A stretch of DNA of 64,000 nt. Source: Cellulomonas flavigena DSM 20109 (GTDB lineage Bacteria > Actinomycetota > Actinomycetes > Actinomycetales > Cellulomonadaceae). Shown here piece by piece: positions 30,824 to 38,769 of the stretch. Each line of letters starts with the position of its first letter. Within the stretch, counting starts at the first letter, position 1. The position numbers and the translations under genes were made by a program. Under the pieces are notes generated by a model, which ran no database searches, was not told the origin of the DNA, and saw only the letters and a program-made list of their open reading frames with translations. The stretch lies in NCBI RefSeq assembly GCF_000092865.1, contig NC_014151.1:3844001-3908000 (forward strand), read 5' to 3'.

Positions 30824-31723
30824 ATGCCCGACTGGGACCTCGGCCAGCTCCGCGCGCTCGCCGCCGCGGCGGACCTCGGCACGTTCGACGCCGCCGCCCG
30901 CGCGCTGCACGTCACGCCGTCCGCCGTCAGCCAGCGCATCAAGGCGCTCGAGCAGACGGCCGGCGCCGTGCTGCTGCGCCGCGACCGCCCCGTGCGCCCC
31001 ACCGCCGCGGGCGAGCCGCTCGTGCGCCTCGCCCGCCAGCTCGACGCCCTCACCGCCGACGCGACCCGTCACCTCACCGGCGAGGCGGGCGTCCCGCGCG
31101 TCACGCTCGCCGTCAACGGCGACTCCCTCACCACGTGGGTGCTGCCCGCGCTCGCGCCGCTGGCCGACCGCATCGCCCTGCAGCTCGTCCGCGAGGACCA
31201 GGACCGCTCGGCCGACCTGCTGCGCGACGGGTCCGTGATGGGCGCCGTCACGTCGCAGGCCGTCCCGGTGCAGGGCTGCACCGTCGAGCCGCTGGGCGTC
31301 ATGCGGTACCGGCCGCTGGCCACGCCCGCGTTCGCCGCGCGCTGGTTCGGCGACGCGTGGCGCACCGACGGCGTGCGCCCGGGCGCGCTGGCCGTCGCGC
31401 CCGTCGTGGTGTTCGACGCCGACGACCACCTGCAGGACCGGTGGCTGCGCCGCCGCCGCGTCGACCCCGCACGACCGCCGCGGCACCTCGTGCCCGCGTC
31501 CGCCGACTTCGCCACGGCCGTGCGCCTGGGCCTCGGCTGGGGCATGCTGCCGGGCCTGCAGGCCGCCGACGACGAGGCGGCGGGCCGGTTGGTCCGCCTC
31601 ACCGACGACGTCGTCGACGTGCCCCTGCACTGGCAGCAGTGGTCGCTGCGCACCGCCGCGCTCGACGCCGTCGCCGACGCCCTGCGCACCGCCGCGGTGC
31701 ACGCGCTGCCCCCCGCGGGCTGA
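30824..31723 (+). CDS. argP: LysR family regulator, ArgP-type
   Basis: A 299-residue LysR regulator: HTH at about 8-65 (GTFDAAARALHVTPSAVSQR, then IKALEQTAGAVLLRRDRPVR) and a ligand domain with VTLAVNGDSLTTWVLPAL, typical of the ArgP/LysG/IciA branch that senses lysine or arginine. It is divergent from argO, which it should activate. The ATG at 30824 is leaderless. A strong bidirectional terminator follows at 31723-31750. Confidence 0.9.
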   Translation: MPDWDLGQLRALAAAADLGTFDAAARALHVTPSAVSQRIKALEQTAGAVLLRRDRPVRPTAAGEPLVRLARQLDALTADATRHLTGEAGVPRVTLAVNGDSLTTWVLPALAPLADRIALQLVREDQDRSADLLRDGSVMGAVTSQAVPVQGCTVEPLGVMRYRPLATPAFAARWFGDAWRTDGVRPGALAVAPVVVFDADDHLQDRWLRRRRVDPARPPRHLVPASADFATAVRLGLGWGMLPGLQAADDEAAGRLVRLTDDVVDVPLHWQQWSLRTAALDAVADALRTAAVHALPPAG

Positions 31724-31750
31724 CGCCGGCGCCCCCTCCGGCGCCGGCGT
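31723..31750. terminator. Perfect 11-base-pair hairpin between convergent genes
   Basis: ACGCCGGCGCC, loop CCCTCC, GGCGCCGGCGT. It starts in the argP stop codon and can serve both argP and the convergent DUF4173 gene. Confidence 0.7.
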
Positions 31751-31771
31751 GCCCGCGGTGTCCCGCGTCGC

Positions 31772-33586
31772 TCAGCGACCCGAGAGCTCGACGTCCCAGC
31801 AGTCCACCGGGTCCACGTCCACCCCGTCCGCCAGCACGCGCGCCGCACGCACCCGCGCGAGGTTCCACTCGCCGATCTCGTCCGGCTCATCGACCGACCG
31901 GCCCAGGAGCGTGCACGAGCGCAGCGGCTCGTCCAGCGCGTCGAGGACCGGCACCGCGTCGGCGGACAGTCCGCGCAGGTAGTCGACGTCGAGCGCCTCG
32001 CGCGCCGCGACGGTCGTGTTGTGCCGGGCGATCTGCGCGTCCGGGTCCGCGACCGCCAGTCCCAGCACCGCCACCGCGAGCACCTGCACCACGGCGACCG
32101 GCAGCCACGTGCCCCGCCAGCGCACGCCCGCCGCCATGACGAGCAGCAGCACGACCGCGAGCGCGACCTCCACCACGAGCACGAACAGCCGCAGCCGCGT
32201 CAGCCCGAACGCCTCCACGTAGAGGTCCATGCGCCGCAGCGCCGAGGCCACGACGCCCAGGGTGCCGACGCACAGCACACCCAGCGCGACGCGCGCGACG
32301 AGCCGGTCCGTCGAGGTCGCCCGCGGGGCGCGTCGTGCCGCGACCCCGACGACGACGAGCGTGAGCGCCGTGACGACCACGAGCTGCGCGAAGCCCTGCC
32401 GGGCGTACTCGGCGTGGCTCAGGCCCAGGGTCTCCAGCACGTGCCGGTGCCCGTCGACCAGCGCACCCACCTGCACCAGCACGAACGCCAGCACGAGCAG
32501 CGCGAGCGACCCGACGGGCAGCAGCCACTCCCCGCGCCGGGCCGGCCGGCCCTCGCCCATGCGGTGGTCCGACCACCCCGGGGGCGCGATCGCCAGGTGC
32601 GCGAGCGTCGCGACGACGAGCGCGACGAGCACCCCGACGACGAGGCGCGCCGGCAGCGTGCCCAGGTCGAGCGTCGGGATGTAGCTCGCGAAGACGCTGT
32701 CGGCGCTCGCGAACAGCGCGCCGAAGACGGCGAGCAGGACGACCGTGACAGCCAGGCTGCGCAGCGCCACGACGAGCTGCCCGCGCCGCTCGCCGACGAG
32801 CGCGCCGAGGCCGTGGCGCACCCACGGCAGCGACCGCAGCGCCCCGGCCGCACCGGTGAGCGGACTGAGGATGACGGCCCACGCGCTGCTGGCGGAGGTC
32901 ACCGCGACCGCACCGGCCACCAGAGCGGTCACGACGCAGAGCGCGACCACCCAGCCGGCGTCACGCACCGCGGCCGTCGCGACGAGCGCGACCGCGAGCG
33001 CCACCGTGACGAGCTCGAGCCACGCCTTGCGGCGGACGAGCACCGGCACCGCGGCCCCCCAGACCGCGAGCCCCACGAGCGCCAGGCCCAGGCCGGGCAG
33101 GTCCGTCACGAGCAGCGCGCCACCCAGGAGACCGACGCCGGCGCTCGTCGCGAGCACCCACGCCGGTGCGGGGACCTTGCGTGCGGCCCAGAACGCGTCG
33201 TGCGCGAGCGTGAACCGCGTCGGCGGCAGCGGCGGCGGGACGGGCGCGAGGCGGTGCGGGGGGACGTGGTGGGGAGCGGCGGGGTGACCCGCGAACGGCG
33301 GGGGGACGCCGGGCCCGGGCGGCGCAGCCTGTGCCGGCGCGTCGGGTGTCGGGGCAGCAGGTGCCGACGCAGCAGGCGCCGCCGCAGCAGGTGCCGACGC
33401 AGCAGGTGTCGGGGCAGCGGGTGTCGGCGCGTCGGGTGTCGGCGCGTCGGCAGGAGGCGCGGGTTCCGCGGCCGCGGGGGCCGCGGCGGGCGAGCCGTCC
33501 GCGTCGTTCGCCGCGCCCGCGCCGGTGGGCTCGGGGCCGTTCTCGTCCTGGGGCTCCGTGGGGGCGTTCGCGCCGGGGTCGTCCAT
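31772..33586 (-). CDS. DUF4173 family membrane protein with a Pro/Ala-rich head
   Basis: A 604-residue membrane protein. Residues about 1-115 are a disordered Ala/Pro head with APTPDAPTPAAP-type repeats; the rest has about twelve hydrophobic segments and the DUF4173 hallmarks: VFASYIPTLDLGTLP, LSHAEYARQGFAQLVVVTAL and the RMDLYVEAFGLTRLRLFVLV block, then PDAQIARHNTTVA. Its function is unknown; such proteins often sit beside sensors or sigma factors, but here no partner is adjacent. ATG 33586 fits a leaderless promoter: minus-strand TAGCGT (33593-33598) ends 6 bases before it. Confidence 0.85.
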   Translation of the reverse strand: MDDPGANAPTEPQDENGPEPTGAGAANDADGSPAAAPAAAEPAPPADAPTPDAPTPAAPTPAASAPAAAAPAASAPAAPTPDAPAQAAPPGPGVPPPFAGHPAAPHHVPPHRLAPVPPPLPPTRFTLAHDAFWAARKVPAPAWVLATSAGVGLLGGALLVTDLPGLGLALVGLAVWGAAVPVLVRRKAWLELVTVALAVALVATAAVRDAGWVVALCVVTALVAGAVAVTSASSAWAVILSPLTGAAGALRSLPWVRHGLGALVGERRGQLVVALRSLAVTVVLLAVFGALFASADSVFASYIPTLDLGTLPARLVVGVLVALVVATLAHLAIAPPGWSDHRMGEGRPARRGEWLLPVGSLALLVLAFVLVQVGALVDGHRHVLETLGLSHAEYARQGFAQLVVVTALTLVVVGVAARRAPRATSTDRLVARVALGVLCVGTLGVVASALRRMDLYVEAFGLTRLRLFVLVVEVALAVVLLLVMAAGVRWRGTWLPVAVVQVLAVAVLGLAVADPDAQIARHNTTVAAREALDVDYLRGLSADAVPVLDALDEPLRSCTLLGRSVDEPDEIGEWNLARVRAARVLADGVDVDPVDCWDVELSGR

Positions 33587-33592
33587 GGCGTC

Positions 33593-33598
33593 ACGCTA
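33593..33598 (-). promoter_or_regulatory. -10 hexamer TAGCGT of a leaderless promoter
   Basis: Ends 6 bases before the ATG of the DUF4173 gene at 33586. Confidence 0.55.
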
Positions 33599-33690
33599 GG
33601 GTCGCGGGCGCCCTGCCGTCCGACGTTCCGCGTGCGCATTCCGTCCGGGTGCGTGCAGGTCCGGTGACGGGTTGGTGGACGGGTCGCCCG

Positions 33691-34578
33691 TCAGGGTGCC
33701 GGGCGCTCGACGAGGTCCAGCTCGACCGCGACGACGACGCCACGTGCACCGCGCGTGGTCACGCTCCCGGCGAGCACGTCCCGGTCGGTCGGCGCGACGC
33801 GGCGCAGCGCGCCGGCCCCCGTCACGACGCTCACCGCCCGCACGCCGTGGGGCGTCAGGACGTCCGTCACCCGGGCGTCCTCGGGGACGCGCGGGAGCGC
33901 GGCGCGGGGACGGCCGCGGCCCGACGCGGCCGCGACGGGCTCGACGCCGGTGGGGAGCCCGGCGAGGGGCACCAGGCCGTAGTGCGCGGTCGCCGCGAGC
34001 AGGTCCCGCCACCGTGCGCCGACGCCGACGTGGGCGCGCGCCAGCACCGGCAGGACCGTCACGGCCGTGAGGCCCTGCGTCGAGACGAGCACGACGCTGT
34101 CGAGCCCCTGCACGTCGGCGTCCGCGGGGAGGCCGGCGTCCGCGGGGAGGTCGGCGCCCGCGGGGAGGTCGACGTCCGGCTGGGGATCGACGTTCGGCGT
34201 GCCGGCGGGGTCCCGCGGGGTGTCGACCGCCGGGGACTGCGGGGTGTCGGCGGCGGGGTCCTGCGGGGCGCCGGCCCTGCGCTCGTCCGTCGGCACCGCG
34301 ACGGGCACACCGTGGGCGCGCGCCGCACGGACCACCTGCGCGACCTCGTGCGACGTCCGGGGGCGCGCGACGAGCACCGGCCGCCGGGCGGCGCCCGTGG
34401 CAGCCCCGGGCGCCGTCGAGGTCGTGGTGAGCCGCACGGGGACGGTCTCGACGAGTTCCTCGGCCAGGGCCGCGAGCGCGGGCGGGACGGTGGAGCACCG
34501 GGCCGCGGCGTCCACCGGTCCGGGTGCGGGGCGCGCGTGGGTGAGGGTCACGGCGTCCGTGGGCAACGGCAGGAACAT
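33691..34578 (-). CDS. Reduced FAD-binding (PCMH-like) protein with an internal repeat
   Basis: A 295-residue protein that seems to keep only the FAD-binding part of a vanillyl-alcohol-oxidase/berberine-bridge-type flavoenzyme: VLVARPRTSHEVAQVVRAAR and HGVPVAVP near 65-95, then VGVGARWRDLLAATAHYGLV and PLAGLPTGVEPVAAASG in about 180-220. The usual C-terminal substrate domain is missing. Between the halves lies a low-complexity insert (about 100-150) of LPADAD/LPAGAD six-residue units. The His that would carry covalent FAD is not evident. ATG 34578 has GGAGAGGGG 7 bases upstream, so it is translated. It could be a degenerate or scaffold-like relic, or a genuine short variant. Confidence 0.6.
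   Translation of the reverse strand: MFLPLPTDAVTLTHARPAPGPVDAAARCSTVPPALAALAEELVETVPVRLTTTSTAPGAATGAARRPVLVARPRTSHEVAQVVRAARAHGVPVAVPTDERRAGAPQDPAADTPQSPAVDTPRDPAGTPNVDPQPDVDLPAGADLPADAGLPADADVQGLDSVVLVSTQGLTAVTVLPVLARAHVGVGARWRDLLAATAHYGLVPLAGLPTGVEPVAAASGRGRPRAALPRVPEDARVTDVLTPHGVRAVSVVTGAGALRRVAPTDRDVLAGSVTTRGARGVVVAVELDLVERPAP
34105..34195. repeat. 18-base tandem repeat inside the FAD-binding gene
   Basis: Units of the form GTCGGCGTCCGCGGGGAG and close variants, four to five copies, encoding the Leu-Pro-Ala-Asp-Ala-Asp/Gly repeat of the protein insert. Confidence 0.65.
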
Positions 34579-34664
34579 GCGGCACCCCTCTCCTGACGCG
34601 CCGACGGCGTCGCCCGGGAGGAGAGCGGCACGCACTGCGTGATACGTCCCGCCGGGTGGCGGGC

Positions 34665-35462
34665 TCAGGCGTCCGCGACCGCCGCGGCCAGGCGCGCCGC
34701 CACCTCCCGCACGCACGCGCGCAGCTTCGGCCCGCCGACGACCCGGAACGGCACCGGCACCGCCGCGAGCTGCTCGGCGTACCAGGCGGGGTTGCTCGTC
34801 GTCCCCCGCAGCCGCGTGGTGGTGGCGTCGACGCGCGCGAGCGTGCCCAGCCCGCCCGGCAGGTGACGGGCGACGTCGCCGTCGTGCCGCCGGCACACGA
34901 GGTACCACCGCCCGTGCCGCACCACGACCGCCCACGGGTCCACGTCCGCGCCCCACTCGTGCCCCGGCTCGGAGCGGTACCGGACGCGGACGGGCCGGCG
35001 GTCGGCGCAGGCCTGCACGAGCGCGGCGGTGAGGGCCGGGTCGGGCCGGGCAGCGCCGCGGTCGGGCGCGGCGGCCGTCGAGCGCCGCACGACGGACGCC
35101 TGCGCGGCGACACGCTCGGGCAGCGCCCGCAGCAGCTTCTCGAGCGCGGAGGCGACAGGGTCGGTGCGGTCGCGCACGTCGTGGTGGCCGTCGAGCACGG
35201 CCATGACCAGACCGAGGGCCTCGTCGGCGCCGAAGACCAGGGGCGGCATGCGCACGCCGCGCCCGAGCCGGTACCCGCCGTACGGTCCGCGCTCGGACGT
35301 CACCGGGACACCGGCCGCGCGCAGGACCGCGACGTAGCGGCGCGCGGCCCGCTCGGACACCCCGAGAGCCGTGGCCAGGCCTGCGGCCGTGAGACCCGGT
35401 GCAGCCTGCAGCTCGGCGAGGGCGAGCAGCGCGCGGGAGGTCGGGCTGGTGCGGTCCGTCAT
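34665..35462 (-). CDS. YafY-type WYL-domain transcriptional regulator
   Basis: A 265-residue regulator: winged HTH at about 8-65 (GLTAAGLATALGVSERAARR then YVAVLRAAGVPV and the GPYGGYRLGRG wing) followed by a WYL domain at about 130-215 (VRVRYRSEPGHEWGADVDPW, VVVRHGRWYLVCRRHDGD). WYL domains bind ligands, often nucleic acids or small effectors. ATG 35462 has GAGGGGG 5 bases upstream. Divergent from the DinB-like gene; CCGGA elements in the gap are candidate operators, so it probably controls that neighbour, a common pairing in actinobacteria. Confidence 0.88.
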   Translation of the reverse strand: MTDRTSPTSRALLALAELQAAPGLTAAGLATALGVSERAARRYVAVLRAAGVPVTSERGPYGGYRLGRGVRMPPLVFGADEALGLVMAVLDGHHDVRDRTDPVASALEKLLRALPERVAAQASVVRRSTAAAPDRGAARPDPALTAALVQACADRRPVRVRYRSEPGHEWGADVDPWAVVVRHGRWYLVCRRHDGDVARHLPGGLGTLARVDATTTRLRGTTSNPAWYAEQLAAVPVPFRVVGGPKLRACVREVAARLAAAVADA

Positions 35463-35479
35463 GGTGCCCCCTCAGGCGT

Positions 35480-35512
35480 CCCGGACGATCCGGACGCGGA
35501 ACGTCCGGAACC
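35480..35512. promoter_or_regulatory. Triple CCGGA element between WYL and DinB-like genes
   Basis: CCGGACG, CCGGACG and CCGGAAC occur in 33 bases of the divergent gap, immediately upstream of the DinB-like -10 at 35518. Candidate binding site of the WYL regulator. Confidence 0.35.
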
Positions 35513-35517
35513 GACCC

Positions 35518-35523
35518 TACGGT
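35518..35523 (+). promoter_or_regulatory. -10 hexamer TACGGT of a leaderless promoter
   Basis: Ends 7 bases before the ATG at 35531. Confidence 0.55.
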
Positions 35524-35530
35524 CGCCTCC

Positions 35531-36109
35531 ATGGACGACGACACGACGGGTACCGGGGCCCCGATCCCGATCACGATCACCGAGCCCGCCGTGGACGCGG
35601 GCGAGGTCGAGCTGGCGCTCTTCATGCTCGAGCGCTCACGTGCGACGTTCGCGTGGAAGGTCGGCGGCCTCGACGCCGAGGCGCTGCACCGCGCGTTCCC
35701 GCCCTCCGCCATGACCCTCGCCGGGCTGGTCAAGCACATGACGCTCGTCGAGTACGACTTCGTCGCGCGCTGGCTGGGCGCGGGCGGCTACGGACCACCG
35801 TTCGACGGCACGACGCCCGAGGACTGGCCGGACTACGACTGGCGCACCGCGCAGGACGACTCCCCCGCCGAGCTCTACGGCTGGTACCGCGAGGCCGTCG
35901 AGCGGGCGCGCGAGGTGTGGGAGCGCGTGACCGCCGACGGTGGCCTCGACGAGCCGGCCGGCATGCAGTGGCCCGACGGGCACCCCAACCGGCGGCGCGT
36001 GCTGGTGGACCTCAACGCCGAGTACGCGCGCCACCTGGGGCACGCGGACCTGTTCCGGGAGGCGGTCGACGGGCTCGTCGGGGAGGACCCGCCGCATCCC
36101 GAGCCGTAG
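35531..36109 (+). CDS. DinB superfamily protein (DUF664 type)
   Basis: A 192-residue four-helix protein of the DinB/YfiT superfamily. LALFMLERSRATFAWKVGGL opens helix 1, LAGLVKHMTLVEYDFVARWL carries the first metal His, and VDLNAEYARHLGHADLFREA carries the second His pair. Members are metal-binding and include mycothiol- or bacillithiol-dependent enzymes, so a thiol-transferase role is possible. The ATG at 35531 is leaderless. Divergent from the WYL regulator that may control it. Confidence 0.85.
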   Translation: MDDDTTGTGAPIPITITEPAVDAGEVELALFMLERSRATFAWKVGGLDAEALHRAFPPSAMTLAGLVKHMTLVEYDFVARWLGAGGYGPPFDGTTPEDWPDYDWRTAQDDSPAELYGWYREAVERAREVWERVTADGGLDEPAGMQWPDGHPNRRRVLVDLNAEYARHLGHADLFREAVDGLVGEDPPHPEP

Positions 36110-36122
36110 GCCGCGGCCCCCG

Positions 36123-36176
36123 CAGGGCGGGCGGGCCGTCAGGCGGGCGGGCGGGCCGTCAGGCGGGCGAGCCCGC
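36123..36176. repeat. GGGCGGGCGGGCCGTCA direct repeat
   Basis: Two close 20-base units (GGCGGGCGGGCCGTCAGGCG-like) end in a GGCGGGC-GA-GCCCGCC hairpin. It covers the 3 prime end of the small minus-strand gene and probably acts as its terminator. Confidence 0.5.
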
Positions 36177-36344
36177 CGTCGGGGGGAACTCCGGCGCGGG
36201 ACCACCGAAGAAGCACTGGCACGGGCCGTCGACGTGACGGAACGGCGTACCGGGGCGGGCGGCGCAGGGCACGGGCGAGGGGGCGTCGCGCTCGTCGCGC
36301 AGCGGGCGGGCGTCGGGCATGAGCAGACGTAGCAGCGTGGCCAT
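36159..36344 (-). CDS. Small Cys-containing hypothetical protein (61 aa)
   Basis: A 61-codon frame starting at ATG 36344 with a strong GGAGGACACG ribosome-binding site. The product begins MATLLRLLMPDARPLRDERD and contains three cysteines, one near residue 33 and a closely spaced pair in DGPCQCFFGGPAPEF. I do not recognise a family. The C-x-C motif and small size would suit a metal-binding or precursor peptide, but nothing around it (DinB-like and VOC genes) supports a peptide pathway. Confidence rests on the RBS and on the ordered end in a GC-hairpin. Confidence 0.45.
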   Translation of the reverse strand: MATLLRLLMPDARPLRDERDAPSPVPCAARPGTPFRHVDGPCQCFFGGPAPEFPPTAGSPA

Positions 36345-36529
36345 CGTGTCCTCCGTCCCCCCCGGTCCGTCGTGGTGCCGACACCGTCCAGGAGTGCCGA
36401 GCGGGTGCGAACGTACACCGCCGGCGGCTCTCGCAGGTGATATCGGCATGAGAACCCTCCACCGTGACCTCCACCCCCCGTGGTCGACCGCCGATCGTCG
36501 CCGGGCAGCGGGATGTCGGTGGGCGGTCC

Positions 36530-36535
36530 TAGCGT
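36530..36535 (+). promoter_or_regulatory. -10 hexamer TAGCGT for the VOC gene
   Basis: TAGCGT lies 66 bases before the ATG at 36601. Confidence 0.35.
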
Positions 36536-36600
36536 GGGACGCGACATACCGGACGGGCGAACGCCCGCCGGTGCCGGTGCGAGAGGCAAGGGGCACGGTC

Positions 36601-36969
36601 ATGGCGCACGGCGACATCACGCACATCGACATCCCGGTCGGCGACACGCAGGCGGCGTCGCGGTTCTACGGGAGGCTGTTCGGCTGGGACATCCAGGAGT
36701 ACCCCGGGTTCGAGGGGTACCCGATGTGGCGGGCCCCCAACGGGGTCAGCGGCGGGGGCCTCGCGCCGCGCAGCGAGGACTTCACGGCGCCGCGCAGCTA
36801 CGTCGAGGTCGACTCGATCGACGACGTGCTCGCGCAGGTCACCGAGCTGGGCGGCGAGGTGCGCATGGCGAGGACGCCCATCGACGCGACGAGCTGGTAC
36901 GCGTCGTTCGTCGACCCCGACGGCAACGAGATCGGGCTGTTCGAGGGGAGGACCGGGGGCGAGGGCTGA
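36601..36969 (+). CDS. VOC family protein (glyoxalase/bleomycin-resistance-like)
   Basis: A 122-residue vicinal-oxygen-chelate protein: THIDIPVGDTQAASRFYGRLFGWD-like first module (positions 7-30), GGLAPR in the middle and YVEVDSIDDVLAQVTELGG, then the closing SFVDPDGNEIGLFEG strand. Metal ligands at the expected His and Glu positions are His8 and the Glu in the last strand. Such stand-alone VOC proteins act as small metalloenzymes or ligand-binding proteins. ATG 36601; an AAGGGG purine run lies about 9 bases upstream. Confidence 0.88.
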   Translation: MAHGDITHIDIPVGDTQAASRFYGRLFGWDIQEYPGFEGYPMWRAPNGVSGGGLAPRSEDFTAPRSYVEVDSIDDVLAQVTELGGEVRMARTPIDATSWYASFVDPDGNEIGLFEGRTGGEG

Positions 36970-37032
36970 CGGCTGAGGCGTCCTGGGCAGGAGCCGGGGC
37001 GGACGTCACGGTCGCCCGCCCCGGCCGTCGGC

Positions 37033-37500
37033 TCAGCCCTCGACGCGCAGCGGCAGCACGAGCCGCGTGACGTTCTGCTGCGGGTCACCGCCCGGGGACG
37101 GCTCGGTGACGTACTCCTCCCAGAACTCGCCGCGACCGTCCGCCCCGAGCCCGGCGCGGTCCTCCTCGACGAGGCCCCACGCCTCCGGGAGGCCGTCGTA
37201 GGGGCCCGTGTACGTGAGCGACAGCGCCGGGCCGCCGGGCACCTCGACGACCTCCACACCGTCGGACGACGCGCCGACCTCGGCGTCCACGGCGAACCCG
37301 GCGGTGAGGTCGACGGTGTCCGTCGGCATGCCGCGGTACAGGGCGACCGCAGGGCCGACGATCGGCCAGCCCTCCCGTGCCGCCGCCTGCGCGACGCGCG
37401 TGTACGCGGTGTCGAAGAACCCGACGAGGTCGGACATCGGGACGGTCGCGCGCACCGCCGCGAGGCGGAGCGTGGGCTCGTCGGTCCGGGTGGTGTGCAT
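37033..37500 (-). CDS. GyrI-like small-molecule-binding protein
   Basis: A 155-residue stand-alone GyrI/AraC-effector-binding (SHS2-type) domain: LRLAAVRATVPMSDLVGFFD, GPAVALYRGMP, then VDLTAGFAVDAEV and GPALSLTYTGPYDGLPEAW, the usual ligand-cavity Tyr and terminal Glu region. Such proteins bind drugs or hydrolyse cyclopropanoid compounds. No DNA-binding domain is attached. ATG 37500 has AAGGGG 7 bases upstream. Confidence 0.82.
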   Translation of the reverse strand: MHTTRTDEPTLRLAAVRATVPMSDLVGFFDTAYTRVAQAAAREGWPIVGPAVALYRGMPTDTVDLTAGFAVDAEVGASSDGVEVVEVPGGPALSLTYTGPYDGLPEAWGLVEEDRAGLGADGRGEFWEEYVTEPSPGGDPQQNVTRLVLPLRVEG

Positions 37501-37659
37501 GTCGTCCCCTTGTCTCGTGGCGCCGTCGTCGACGTCGACGCTACCGACCCCGCGGGCGGCGTGAACTCATCGGGCGGCGCGGTCCGGGTGCATCGACGCG
37601 ACCGGCGTGTGACGCATCACCCGGTGGCGTTGTCGCCGCGCGTCCCGCACCGTGGGGGC

Positions 37660-38526
37660 GTGACTCTCGTCGACCCCGTCCGCCGCTGGCGCGCCCGCTC
37701 CGGCGAGGCGCTGTTCCTGCGCGTCGCCGGGCCGCACGGGCACCGCAGCCGCGCCCGCATCCACGAGCGCCCCGGCCCGCGCTGGTTCGCGCCCGACGCC
37801 GCGATCCGCGTGGTGCACGCGGACGCGTCGATGTTCGTCGGGGGACTCCGCTCGCTGCTGCTGCAGTCGCTGCACCCGGCGGCGATGGCGGGCGTCGCGA
37901 GCCACTCGGACTTCCGCGAGGACCCGTGGGGGCGGCTGGCCGGCACGAGCACGTTCCTCGCGACCACGGTGTTCGGCACGGCCGACGACGCGCAGGCGGC
38001 GGTCGACGCGGTGCGGCACATCCACACGCGCGTGCGCGGCGTGACGCCCGACGGCATCGCGTACGCGGCGGACGACCCGGACCTGCTGCGGTGGGTGCAC
38101 GTCACGGAGATCGAGAGCTTCCTCGTCGCACACACGCGCTACGGCGGGCACCGGCTGAGCCCGGCACGCGCGGACGAGTACGTGGCGCAGGCGGCGCGCG
38201 TGGGCCGGGCGCTCGGCGCCGTCGACGTCCCGGAGACGGTGGCGGGGCTGACGGCCGCGATCGAGGGGTACCGCCCGGTGCTGCGCGCGACGCCGGCAGC
38301 CGTCGACGCCGCGCGGTTCCTGCTGCACGAGCCGCCCGTGCCGTGGACGCTGCGTGCCGGGTACACCGCGCTCGCCGCCGCGGCCGTCGAGTCGCTGCCG
38401 GTGTGGGCCACCGACGAGCTCGGCCTGCGCCACCGCGGCCGCGCGGTCCGTGCCGTCCAGCGCGCCGCCGGCCACGGCGCGACGCGCACGATCCGGTGGC
38501 TGCTGGCGGGGCAGCCGGAGGGCTGA
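37660..38526 (+). CDS. MpaB/DUF2236 family oxygenase
   Basis: A 288-residue protein of the oxygenase MpaB (DUF2236, latex-clearing-protein-related) family. LLLQSLHPAAMAGVASHSDF is the signature helix with the likely haem-ligand His, followed by PWGRLAGTSTFLATTVFGT and WVHVTEIESFLVAH, both well conserved. Related enzymes are b-type haem oxygenases. The start is uncertain: GTG 37660 gives the usual N-terminus (LVDPVRRWRARSGEALFL), but no clear RBS or leaderless -10 is seen, and an upstream in-frame start would add basic residues. A strong terminator follows at 38538. Confidence 0.82.
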   Translation: MTLVDPVRRWRARSGEALFLRVAGPHGHRSRARIHERPGPRWFAPDAAIRVVHADASMFVGGLRSLLLQSLHPAAMAGVASHSDFREDPWGRLAGTSTFLATTVFGTADDAQAAVDAVRHIHTRVRGVTPDGIAYAADDPDLLRWVHVTEIESFLVAHTRYGGHRLSPARADEYVAQAARVGRALGAVDVPETVAGLTAAIEGYRPVLRATPAAVDAARFLLHEPPVPWTLRAGYTALAAAAVESLPVWATDELGLRHRGRAVRAVQRAAGHGATRTIRWLLAGQPEG

Positions 38527-38537
38527 GGACGTCGGGA

Positions 38538-38580
38538 GCGTGCAGGGTTGCCGGCGTCCGGCGACGGTGACCCTGCACGC
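38538..38580. terminator. Terminator hairpin after the MpaB-like gene
   Basis: GCGTGCAGGGT pairs with ACCCTGCACGC (11 bases, perfect); an inner GCCGG-CGT-CCGGC stem lies inside the loop. Confidence 0.7.
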
Positions 38581-38662
38581 TTCACGGGCCGCGGGGTGCC
38601 GGTACGTGATGGCAACGCCGTTGCTCCCGCGCGTAAAGGGTTCAGGGCGTTGTCGCCGCATG

Positions 38663-38674
38663 GCAAACCTTTGC
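38663..38674. promoter_or_regulatory. Palindrome GCAAA-CC-TTTGC upstream of the CE15 gene
   Basis: An AT-richer palindrome about 100 bases before the esterase start; a GCAACG-CCG-TTGC-like element lies about 50 bases further upstream. Such pairs suit a LacI-type sugar regulator. A single TGGGAGC half-site (38690-38696) resembles the CebR operator of cellulolytic actinobacteria but has no matching second arm. Confidence 0.35.
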
Positions 38675-38769
38675 ACAGTGGCGTCGACCCTGGGAGCAGT
38701 GCCGCTCACCCGTCGTCGACCTGTGAGCGGACCTGCGCCCCCACACCCACGCAAGGGAGGGACCCGGCG

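Noticed and set aside
38686..38700. CebR-type cellulose operator upstream of the CE15 gene
   Set aside because: Only one TGGGAGC half-site is seen; the second GCTCCCA arm needed for the full palindrome is absent.
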